Position numbers and translations under genes: made by a program. From positions 1 to 26,187 of the forward strand of contig CAZCZB010000039.1 of NCBI GenBank assembly GCA_964502995.1: DNA of 26,187 bases, written 5' to 3'. How positions within the stretch are numbered: position 1 is the first letter of the stretch; each line of letters begins with the position of its first letter. The notes under the pieces were generated by a model, which did no database searches, was not told the DNA's origin, and saw only the letters and a program-made list of their open reading frames with translations. Origin of the DNA: Bin87 sp964502995. Lineage in GTDB: Bacteria > Chloroflexota > Dehalococcoidia > Lucifugimonadales > UBA3495. Positions 8,680-14,956 of the stretch are shown here, in pieces.

Positions 8680-9096
8680 TCAGTGGCCCACGCCGTCGGC
8701 CGAGCTGGTGCCGTCGGGGTTCAGTTCCCACGCGGCGAATACCTGGTCGGGCAGCGTGATGGGACCCACCGCCTCTTCGTACTCGCGGACGTGCTTGGCC
8801 GACAGCACGGCGATGGCCTTCATCATCTGGGGGCTGACCTTGATGCGCGCCCGCAGAATGGGTTCCCGCTCCTCAAGCTGCTCGCCGAAGAACAGCACGG
8901 CAGAGTAAAGACTGCTGAAAATGTGGAAGGAATCGCTGTAAAAGGTGATGGCGTCCATTGAAGTCGCCGCTTCTGCCGGCGCGGCGGCAGCGGCGGTGTT
9001 CACGTTCAGCGGCGCCACATCGCCCGGGTTCACGTAGCTCTCTTCCTGGGGCGGTTTGTCTTCCGGCGGCACATAGGGACGTTGGACGATGGGCAT
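8680..9096 (-). CDS. DUF3467-like protein
   Basis: A 138-residue protein. Its ordered half (about residues 48-120) reads as the DUF3467 pattern: a FYSDSFHIFSS strand region, a variable loop, then ILRARIKVSPQMMKAIAVLSAKHVREYEE in segments, corresponding to the family's SPQHAK...L...I..YE motif. The first 45 residues are Pro/Ala rich and probably disordered. DUF3467 proteins have no established function. ATG 9096 is preferred because GGAGG lies 4 bases upstream. The longer frame to 9150 lacks such a site. It is the first gene of a two-gene unit with the hypothetical gene at 8161-8661. A TATAAT at 9159-9164 is the likely promoter. Confidence 0.65.
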   Translation of the reverse strand: MPIVQRPYVPPEDKPPQEESYVNPGDVAPLNVNTAAAAAPAEAATSMDAITFYSDSFHIFSSLYSAVLFFGEQLEEREPILRARIKVSPQMMKAIAVLSAKHVREYEEAVGPITLPDQVFAAWELNPDGTSSADGVGH

Positions 9097-9158
9097 AAAT
9101 CCTCCGGCCCGGCCAGCCACCCGGTCAGGCGCGGCGGGGCGTTGCGGCAATTGCCCGC

Positions 9159-9164
9159 ATTATA
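9159..9164 (-). promoter_or_regulatory. -10 element of the DUF3467-like operon
   Basis: TATAAT on the minus strand, 62 bases before the start at 9096. No recognisable -35. Confidence 0.45.
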
Positions 9165-9208
9165 GCGGTTTTGCCGGCGGCGTGCGGAAGAATCATCCGG
9201 CGACCAGC

Positions 9209-9368
9209 GCCTTTCCAAAGTCTCCACATTTTCCGCTCATGGTGCGGAAAGTCCGCCTTTGGCGGGAGCCTGCCGTAGGCCCGCCCGTGGAGGGTCGAAC
9301 CACGAGCTTAGTCCTTCGACAGGCTCAGGACGAGCGGACACAAGAAGATTACGCAACTTTGGAAAGGC
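9209..9368. repeat. Inverted-repeat element with conserved interior words
   Basis: Perfect 12-bp terminal inverted repeat GCCTTTCCAAAG (9209-9220) / CTTTGGAAAGGC (9357-9368). The interior holds a 30-base word (9233-9262) that returns with one mismatch at 26158-26187, and a 27-base word (9311-9337) present as an exact reverse complement at 22824-22850. It is related to the element at 22757-22935. No open frame. It fills most of the 327-base gap between the genes at 9096 and 9424. Confidence 0.8.
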
Positions 9369-9423
9369 CCTGTCCGGCGACGCTAAAGGTCACTCTGCGC
9401 CGAAATATCGGGCTTCGTCCAAA

Positions 9424-10197
9424 TCAAGCTTCGTCCAACTGGTGCCAACTCACCTGGCCGGAGTTGATGGTCTCCTGGATACGATTGTCGATTCTGGCGG
9501 CGGTAATAACGGCCTTGGCACCGGCGCCGGTGAATCTGGTCAGAAACCGCGCGTTGCGAATCGCCCTTCCGGTGTCGCGCTCATCTGCGGTGTGGGATGC
9601 TTCCACGGCCACGTACACTTCATTGTTTTCGTCATCTGCGGCCAGGAAAACCAGGTCAGCCGCGATGAAACTTTCCAGATCGTTGCGCGAGATATTGGAG
9701 GTGTCCGAGTTGCGGACCATCGTCAGGAGGTCTCGCTGCGTCAACCTGGCGGAGATCCACAAACCCATCCGGTAAGCGATGCCGTCGGCCTGGTCGTGGG
9801 TGACATCTCTGGCGTATCTGCCTTTGATCGGCGCAAGGTCGTTGCGAATCGTTTCCAACTGCCTTTCGACACGATCAAACCGGGCATCGACCTGTTGGAA
9901 CCGTTGATCAACCTGCTCGAATCGCCGGTCAACCTGCTCGAACCGCTGGTCAACCTCGTCGAATCGCTGGTCAATCCGGTCGAATTTGGTGTCCGCCACG
10001 TCGAGTCGGCCTTCGATTGCCGTCAGCCGCTCGGCCTGTTGTTCGAACTGCTGCATCACCGACTCGGCGAACCGGGCCAGCCGTTCCGGCATTTCGTACA
10101 GCTCTCGGCTCAGCACGCGGCGGCGCACTGCCTCCAGCCACTCCGGATGCTCGTCCAGAACGCGGATCAAATCTTCTATGTTATTGATGGTGGTCAT
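9424..10197 (-). CDS. Coiled-coil protein with PD-(D/E)XK-like C-terminal domain
   Basis: A 257-residue protein of a type common in cyanobacteria and Chloroflexota. It begins with a short helical domain (NIEDLIRVLDEHPEWLEAV...LYEMPERLARF). A heptad coiled coil follows, with repeated VDQRFEQVDRRF units (about residues 60-115). The C-terminal domain contains YVAVEASHTADERDTGRAIRNARFLTRFTG, in pieces. That part resembles nuclease-like DUF3782-type domains, but the expected E-x-K is E-A-S here, so catalytic activity is doubtful. ATG 10197 is chosen; an extended -10 (TGG-TACAAT) at 10219-10227 lies just upstream, and a TTG start at 10209 is the alternative. It is 36 bases behind the YbaK-like gene, so it could also be read from that operon. 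Function unknown. Confidence 0.7.
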   Translation of the reverse strand: MTTINNIEDLIRVLDEHPEWLEAVRRRVLSRELYEMPERLARFAESVMQQFEQQAERLTAIEGRLDVADTKFDRIDQRFDEVDQRFEQVDRRFEQVDQRFQQVDARFDRVERQLETIRNDLAPIKGRYARDVTHDQADGIAYRMGLWISARLTQRDLLTMVRNSDTSNISRNDLESFIAADLVFLAADDENNEVYVAVEASHTADERDTGRAIRNARFLTRFTGAGAKAVITAARIDNRIQETINSGQVSWHQLDEA

Positions 10198-10218
10198 TGG
10201 CGTCGACAATCTGATGCC

Positions 10219-10227
10219 ATTGTACCA
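10219..10227 (-). promoter_or_regulatory. Extended -10 upstream of the coiled-coil/nuclease-like gene
   Basis: Minus strand TGG followed by TACAAT, ending 21 bases before ATG 10197. It lies in the short gap after the YbaK-like gene and could add a second start of transcription for the last gene of the unit. Confidence 0.45.
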
Positions 10228-10233
10228 AGGAGG

Positions 10234-10794
10234 CTAGCTTGCCGAAACGGACAGCGCCTCGATGAACTCCAGGCCCGGTAGTTTTTCCAACTCTTGTGGG
10301 GCCATTTTGAGCTTGCCTGACCGGCTGCCCGCGCCGAGGATGATGTAGTCCATTTCCAGCAGGCGCACGTCGGCGTAGATGGGCAGGTCGTCGGGCAGCG
10401 CCAGCGCCGTTACGCCGCCGATCATCATGCCCGTGATTTCGCGGGTTTCCTCGGGAGACGCAAAGGACGCGCGGGACACTCCCATCAAACCGCGCACGCG
10501 CTTGTTCACGTCGAGGCGGTCGCAGGCCCGCACGATGGCCGCGCAGTATGCCGCCGGCCCGCGCTTGCTGGCGACAACTATGGTGTTGGCCGAATGGGGC
10601 AGGTCGTATCCGTACTGCTCGCAGAAGTCCGCCGTGTCGCCGTATTGCGGGTCAATCTCGATCCACTCCCAGCCGTTGATTCCCAGTTGGTCCAGCGCGG
10701 CGCGGACCCGGCTTTCGATTTGCTCGGGGGTCTCGATTTGCTCGGGGCTTTGGATTTGCTCAGGAGTTTGGATTTGCTCAGGAGTTTCCATCAT
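10234..10794 (-). CDS. YbaK/EbsC-family aminoacyl-tRNA deacylase-like protein
   Basis: YbaK/EbsC proteins hydrolyse mischarged aminoacyl-tRNA (Cys-tRNA-Pro for YbaK; other specificities in the family). Residues about 25-186 fit the family well: TADFCEQYGYDL, SANTIVVASKRG, the LDVNKRVRGLMG segment with its lysine, ASPEETREITGMMIGGV, ALPDDLPIYADVRLL and GAGSRSGKL. The first 25 residues are a tandem repeat of about six residues (TPEQIQ / SPEQIE / TPEQIE) encoded by an 18-bp DNA repeat, not part of the usual fold. ATG 10794 lies 15 bases after the dehydratase stop, so the two genes are co-transcribed. Specificity cannot be read from the sequence. Confidence 0.85.
   Translation of the reverse strand: MMETPEQIQTPEQIQSPEQIETPEQIESRVRAALDQLGINGWEWIEIDPQYGDTADFCEQYGYDLPHSANTIVVASKRGPAAYCAAIVRACDRLDVNKRVRGLMGVSRASFASPEETREITGMMIGGVTALALPDDLPIYADVRLLEMDYIILGAGSRSGKLKMAPQELEKLPGLEFIEALSVSAS
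10717..10788 (-). repeat. 18-bp in-frame tandem repeat at the YbaK N-terminus
   Basis: Four 18-bp units with minor differences, encoding the (T/S)PEQI(Q/E) repeats. The period is close to that of the non-coding arrays in this window. Confidence 0.8.
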
Positions 10795-10809
10795 CTCTGC
10801 ATCACCCTA

Positions 10810-11823
10810 TTAGGCGAATGTGACCGTGGCGTCCGACAGGGATACCAGTTCGTCGCGCTGGTTCACCCCGCGGATTCGCACCTGCGCCTTGCGCTGCCCG
10901 TACAGGTTGCCGCCGGAGCCTGTGATCTCGCCGGAAAAGGTGACCACGTCGCCGGCGCGGAAGGGCGTGATGGCCCGCATCAGCAGGTTGCCGCCGTTGT
11001 ACAACGCCTCCGGCGGGAAGTTCAGCCCCAGGAACCGATCTACGTATGACATCGTGGCCGGGCCGGCGTTCACCGCGCCGCCGAAGATGTTCTGCCGCGC
11101 GAACTCCTCGTCGGTGTGGATGTTGCTCTCGCTGGGGCGTCCGGCGAGGCGCTGGGCGTTCTTGCGCAGGATGTTCTCGGTGGTTTCGCCGACGGCCAGG
11201 GTGCGCGGCAACGTCGTGCCCGCGCTGGCCTGGTCCCATGTGAGGAACTGCGACGGGTCCGGCGCGGCGTTGGTGTCGGGAGCGATTGCCGCGTCGCCCG
11301 ATGCGTCAGGGACCGCTCGCTGGCCGGCGGAATACTCGAAGATGCAGGTGTAGTCGTAGCTGGCGACCACCGCGCCGGCTTCGTCGAACGCGGACACGCG
11401 GAAGGTTACGAACTTGCTGCCGCGCCGCTCGTACTTCTCATGCACGCGGCGGGTTCCGGTGAGCGTTTCGCCGGCATACACCGGGCGATACCACCGCATT
11501 TCGCACTTGGCGAAGGGTGTCTGGCGTCGCGCGGTTACGGAGCGTTCCTGGGCCACGAACCCGTTGGCCTCGGCGATTTCGTCGCGCAGGAGCGGCGCGT
11601 AGGTCAAAGCCATCGTGGGCATTGCCATCATGCGCGGAGCGTCGCCGGCGGCCGGCATCCGGTACCGGGCGTCTGGATTCTGGGCGCAGGCTGCGTATTC
11701 GGCGATGTGTTCGGCCGAGAGCGTTACCTGCGTTTCTCCGCCGGCCTGTCCCTTGCGCACTGCGTCGTAGGTCCACAGGCGTTCGGTGACGGGATCCTGC
11801 TGCGTTCCCTGGGTGGTGGTCAT
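10810..11823 (-). CDS. Two-hotdog MaoC-like dehydratase
   Basis: A 337-residue protein with two hotdog-type halves. The N-terminal half (about 20-170) resembles the FAS1-like dehydratase domain (TLSAEHIAEYAACAQNPD, TMALTYAPLLRDE, MRWYRPVYAGETLTGT, KFVTFRVSAFDEAGAVVASYDYTCIFEY in segments). The C-terminal half (about 190-337) has the MaoC pattern (SNIHTDEEFARQNIFGGAVNAGP, ITPFRAGDVVTFSGEIT, ...). Such proteins hydrate or dehydrate acyl thioesters, usually acyl-CoA. In the C-terminal half an IHTDEEFAR segment occupies the place of the usual hydratase D-x4-H motif; exact catalytic residues were not assigned. ATG 11823 has AGGAGG 8 bases upstream and a TATAAT at 11851-11856. It heads a unit with the YbaK-like gene. 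Confidence 0.85.
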   Translation of the reverse strand: MTTTQGTQQDPVTERLWTYDAVRKGQAGGETQVTLSAEHIAEYAACAQNPDARYRMPAAGDAPRMMAMPTMALTYAPLLRDEIAEANGFVAQERSVTARRQTPFAKCEMRWYRPVYAGETLTGTRRVHEKYERRGSKFVTFRVSAFDEAGAVVASYDYTCIFEYSAGQRAVPDASGDAAIAPDTNAAPDPSQFLTWDQASAGTTLPRTLAVGETTENILRKNAQRLAGRPSESNIHTDEEFARQNIFGGAVNAGPATMSYVDRFLGLNFPPEALYNGGNLLMRAITPFRAGDVVTFSGEITGSGGNLYGQRKAQVRIRGVNQRDELVSLSDATVTFA

Positions 11824-11850
11824 GGTTCATGCCTCCTGTGCGGTCGGGCA

Positions 11851-11856
11851 ATTATA
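11851..11856 (-). promoter_or_regulatory. -10 element of the dehydratase operon
   Basis: TATAAT on the minus strand, 27 bases before ATG 11823. No clear -35 was found. Confidence 0.5.
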
Positions 11857-11881
11857 ACGCACCCTCGGGGGCCGTCCGGCA

Positions 11882-11909
11882 GTAGGGGCGAGGCATGCCT
11901 CGCCCCTAC
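11882..11909. repeat. 28-bp perfect palindrome
   Basis: A fully self-complementary 28-mer: arms GTAGGGGCGAGGCA and TGCCTCGCCCCTAC. It belongs to the GGGGCG palindrome set. The 18-base word starting CGCCCCTACG at 11901-11918 is repeated exactly at 11946-11963. Confidence 0.8.
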
Positions 11910-11930
11910 GAGCCGGGGGTTCGATATCCT

Positions 11931-11950
11931 GGGCGAATGATTATCCGCCC
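11931..11950. repeat. Imperfect GGGCG palindrome
   Basis: GGGCGAATGA / TTATCCGCCC with one mismatch and one G-T pair. It is followed by the same CTACGAGCCGGGG tail as the palindrome at 11882. It lies in the 794-base gap between the divergent dehydratase and binding-protein genes. No gene was seen in the rest of that gap. It also has a CTCACGCGTACCGGG word at about 11989 shared with other repeats. Confidence 0.6.
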
Positions 11951-12201
11951 CTACGAGCCGGGGATACACCGCGCGGCACGGGCGCGTGCTCACGCGTACC
12001 GGGTCTGTTGGCATCCAATACGGCGCCGGGCCATTGCATGGAGATTTATCGCAAAGACGCAGAGACGCGAAGGGGCAATCGGAGCCGGCATGGATGGTGT
12101 CGGGTGACGAATATCGACGTTGTGGCCGGTCAATTCCGTGACGGTTTGATCGAACCTGATAAGCGTGGGCGGGCAGAGCCGTTTCAAACTCACTACCCCC
12201 G

Positions 12202-12357
12202 CTCCCATCGAGCCAACACCCCCTGCTCATGCCGAGCCAAGCCCCCACTCACGCCGAACCAAGCCCCTCCTCACGCCGAGCCACGCCTCCCACTCACGCC
12301 GAGCCACGCCCCCCACTCGCGCCGAGCCACACCCCCCACTCGCGCCGCCCCCCCCCG
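12202..12357. repeat. 22-24-bp imperfect tandem array
   Basis: About seven units of the form CTCACGCCGAGCCACGCCCC(C)CA, C-rich on the plus strand and G-rich on the minus strand, becoming a run of C at 12348-12356. It is followed by a 24-base word (12357-12380) that is the exact reverse complement of 22859-22882. The open frames through it are low-complexity artefacts. Confidence 0.8.
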
Positions 12358-12405
12358 CTCATGGTGAGCCTGTCGAACCATCAACCCCGGGCGCAATAAA
12401 GATTA

Positions 12406-12432
12406 TTGACAATCGTGATTACATGGTATAAT
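12406..12432 (+). promoter_or_regulatory. Promoter of the first substrate-binding protein gene
   Basis: TTGACA (12406-12411), a 15-base spacer and TATAAT (12427-12432) preceded by TGG, an extended -10. This predicts a leader of about 180 bases before the ATG at 12618. No riboswitch class was recognised in the leader. Confidence 0.7.
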
Positions 12433-12617
12433 CTCGGCCTATAATCGTCATACTTTCCGAGTATCCTAACGATTTACGATATTTTTACCGGTCCCAATAT
12501 CATAACGCGTAATACCGATTGCGGGCCCACCGCACATCCCGGCGCAGGCTCGCGCCCAACGCAAAATGGAGGTGATTCACACACGCGCAAACCAGTGGTA
12601 GTTGAGGAGGAGCGACC

Positions 12618-14540
12618 ATGTTAAGACAAATATCTTCGTATCCGACCTTGCTGTTAACCGTACTGTTGGCCCTTGCCCTGTTGACCATCACAGCCTGCGC
12701 CGGCGCTGAAATCCCCCAGGAAGCCGACACCGGCGCCACGCCGGGAGACGCAGCCGCCGCCAGCCAGGCCCAGCAGGAACCGGGCCAACCACAATCCCAA
12801 CCTCAACCACAGAGCCAGACCCAGGTGCAGACTCAAACCCAACCACAGCAGCAGACCCAGCCCCAGGCGCAGACCGCCCCGCAGGCCACCGCGGAACCCC
12901 AGGCGCAGCCGGCCCAACCGGTCCCCTTCGCCACCAGGGTCCCCGCCGCGCTGCCGTCCCAGGTCGTCGCCAACCCCATCACCAAGGACGTGTACCCCGA
13001 TGCCCAGTGGGGCGGCATACTGCGACGCGGCGGATACTACGACCCCGCGCACTACGATCTGATCCAGGTGTCCAGCGTCACCAACTCGTTCAAGCAGATG
13101 ATGCTGTACAACAACATCCTCCGCTACAACCCCCTGGACGCCGGCAAAACCATCATCCCCGACCTGGCCACCAACTGGGACGTCTCCGAAGACGGCCACA
13201 CCTGGACATTCCCCCTGCGGGAGGGCGTGGCCTTCCACGACGGTACGATACTGACCGCCGATGACGTGGCAGCCTCGTGGTCGCGGATCATCGACCCGCC
13301 CGCCGGCGTCGTCAGCGCCCGGCAGGGCCTGTACACCCCCTTCGGCCCGTCCATCGAGGTCGTCGACCCGCTGACCGTGCAGTTCACCTTCGAAAAGGCC
13401 CCGCCGTTGAACTACGGCCTCAACGCCTTCGCCCTGGAGTGGCACGGCGTCTTCCCCATGGCCTTCCTCGAAGAGCACAACTACGACCTGAAACAGGCCG
13501 GTCAGTTCGCGCCCAGCACCGGCGCCTTCAAATACCTGGAACACCAGGAAGGCGAGGTGTGGAAGAACGAACGCAACGAGAACTACTGGAACGAAGGCCT
13601 CCCCTACCTCGACGAGGTGTGGACGTACCCGCTGGAAAACAGCACCAACCGCTCCGCGGCCCTGCTCGCCGGCAACGTGGACTTCGCCCAGACCATCGAC
13701 CCCGAAGCCTTCAACCGGATGCTGGACGATGACCGCTTCGTTGCCGAACCCTTCTCCTCCTATTCCTACGGCGGAATCTGGTTCAACATGGACAAGGAAC
13801 CGTGGAACGACGTGCGCGTCCGCAAGGCCATGTGGCTCGCCTTCGACCGTCTCGCCGCCCATGAAATCGTCAGCGAGTGGCTGTTCGGCTACCCCGGCGG
13901 CGGCGGATGGACCCTGCCCGACCAGGCATATCAACTCCCCCAGGCCGAAATCGACACCAGGCTCGTCTATGACCGCGACGCCGCCGAAGCCGAGGCCAAA
14001 CGCCTGCTGGCAGAGGCCGGCTACGCCGACGGCATCAAGAACGTTGACCTCCTCCAGCGGCAGCCCAACAGCCCGTGGTACTCCGCCATGGCACAGATGG
14101 CAGACCTGGAGTTCAATCGCATCCTGGGCATCGAGTCCACCATTCGCGCCGTGCCGTCCGCCGTGTGGTTCGAGGAGTTGGCCAACCGCAACTTCGACAT
14201 CACCGTGGGCGCGATCGCGTCCCCCTTCATCGACCCGTCCGCCTACATGAACAGCTTCTACCGCTGCGGCGGCGGCGAGAACCACTCCAACTACTGCAAC
14301 GAGGAGTTCGACGCCATCATGTCCCAGGTGGACACCGAGGGCGACTTCGAAAAGCGCTACCAACTGGTGCAGCAGGCCGCCGGTATCCTTGACGAGGACC
14401 CGCCCGTCGTCACCTGGTGGTACAACCGCACCCTCGCCGCCTGGCGCTCCTGCGTCCACGGCATCGAGGGCAAGCACGGCGCACTCGTCCACAACCTCGA
14501 CCGTATGGACACGGTCTGGATGGACGACGAGTGCCGGTAG
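12618..14540 (+). CDS. ABC transporter substrate-binding lipoprotein, family 5 (peptide type), copy 1
   Basis: The 640-residue protein belongs to the SBP_bac_5 (DppA/OppA/NikA) family. It has a lipoprotein signal with lipobox ITAC, cysteine 27. A long Gln/Pro-rich linker (about residues 45-115) follows, then the binding domain. Family wording includes the DLATNWDVSEDGHTWTF stretch, LREGVAFHDG, LTADDVAASW, FEKAPPLNYG, STGAFKYLEH and VRKAMWLAFDR. ATG 12618 has GAGGAGG upstream. The linker would hold the domain away from the membrane surface. It has its own promoter and a long leader. Its paralogue at 14957 is highly similar from about residue 118 onward, but the signal and linker are unrelated. 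Ligand unknown; this family binds peptides, nickel, glutathione, sugars and more. Confidence 0.92.
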   Translation: MLRQISSYPTLLLTVLLALALLTITACAGAEIPQEADTGATPGDAAAASQAQQEPGQPQSQPQPQSQTQVQTQTQPQQQTQPQAQTAPQATAEPQAQPAQPVPFATRVPAALPSQVVANPITKDVYPDAQWGGILRRGGYYDPAHYDLIQVSSVTNSFKQMMLYNNILRYNPLDAGKTIIPDLATNWDVSEDGHTWTFPLREGVAFHDGTILTADDVAASWSRIIDPPAGVVSARQGLYTPFGPSIEVVDPLTVQFTFEKAPPLNYGLNAFALEWHGVFPMAFLEEHNYDLKQAGQFAPSTGAFKYLEHQEGEVWKNERNENYWNEGLPYLDEVWTYPLENSTNRSAALLAGNVDFAQTIDPEAFNRMLDDDRFVAEPFSSYSYGGIWFNMDKEPWNDVRVRKAMWLAFDRLAAHEIVSEWLFGYPGGGGWTLPDQAYQLPQAEIDTRLVYDRDAAEAEAKRLLAEAGYADGIKNVDLLQRQPNSPWYSAMAQMADLEFNRILGIESTIRAVPSAVWFEELANRNFDITVGAIASPFIDPSAYMNSFYRCGGGENHSNYCNEEFDAIMSQVDTEGDFEKRYQLVQQAAGILDEDPPVVTWWYNRTLAAWRSCVHGIEGKHGALVHNLDRMDTVWMDDECR

Positions 14541-14575
14541 CGGCCGCGCTCCACACCCTCCGCGCGCCGACCGGA

Positions 14576-14599
14576 GGGGCGGGATATTTGTCCTGCCCC
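14576..14599. repeat. GC-rich hairpin 3' of binding protein copy 1
   Basis: A 9-bp stem with one G-T pair (GGGGCGGGA / TCCTGCCCC, 6-base loop), 35 bases after the stop codon. No U-tract. It may still act as a transcript-end or RNase barrier. Confidence 0.6.
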
Positions 14600-14604
14600 T
14601 CCAT

Positions 14605-14668
14605 CATTCTCCCACCGGACCATTCTCCCACCGACGCACTCTCCCACCGAGGCGCTCTCCCACCGGAC
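14605..14668. repeat. 16-bp tandem array, four units
   Basis: Four consecutive units of the type CATTCTCCCACCGGAC, immediately after the hairpin at 14576-14599. The unit sequence is not related to the other arrays in the window. Confidence 0.85.
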
Positions 14669-14725
14669 GCATCGCGTTTGGCGTCACTGTACGTCCCGTT
14701 ACCCGACAATTGCGAATATCAGATA

Positions 14726-14754
14726 TTGACAACGGCAATGTCCCTGCCTACAAT
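14726..14754 (+). promoter_or_regulatory. Promoter of the second substrate-binding protein gene
   Basis: TTGACA (14726-14731), a 17-base spacer and TACAAT (14749-14754): a near-consensus sigma70 promoter. It predicts a leader of about 195 bases before GTG 14957. Confidence 0.75.
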
Positions 14755-14847
14755 CCCGACAGCCGCGCGTATCCGAAATCGGCGCTAATCTCGATATATC
14801 AGGAGTTATTGCATCATTCAATTTTGTTTGACAGACGTTATTGCATA

Positions 14848-14865
14848 CTATGACGGCCGTCATAG
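14848..14865. promoter_or_regulatory. 18-bp perfect palindrome in the leader, operator-like
   Basis: CTATGACGG / CCGTCATAG, perfectly symmetric, about 94 bases downstream of the -10 element and about 90 before the start codon of the second binding protein. It differs from the GGGGCG palindromes and has the size and AT/GC mix of a dimeric regulator site. No regulator gene is in the window. Confidence 0.4.
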
Positions 14866-14956
14866 CGAATTGCGTTTGTCGATACTGTACGCGCCCAACA
14901 ATCGCCGCGGCTAATCCGAAATCGCAAAAGGTCAACGGGTACCTGAGGAGGAACCA

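Noticed and set aside
12008..12431. Pro/Ala/His/Arg-rich open frames through the tandem array at 12202
   Set aside because: Products are translations of a tandem repeat with no ribosome site; considered non-coding.
12654..14492. A 612-residue minus-strand open frame opposite the first binding protein
   Set aside because: Long only because of GC-rich codon use; Val/Gly/His-rich text with no family pattern, and the plus strand is clearly coding.
14828..14851. A second promoter with TTGACA at 14828
   Set aside because: No -10 hexamer at a workable distance; only the TTGACA matches.
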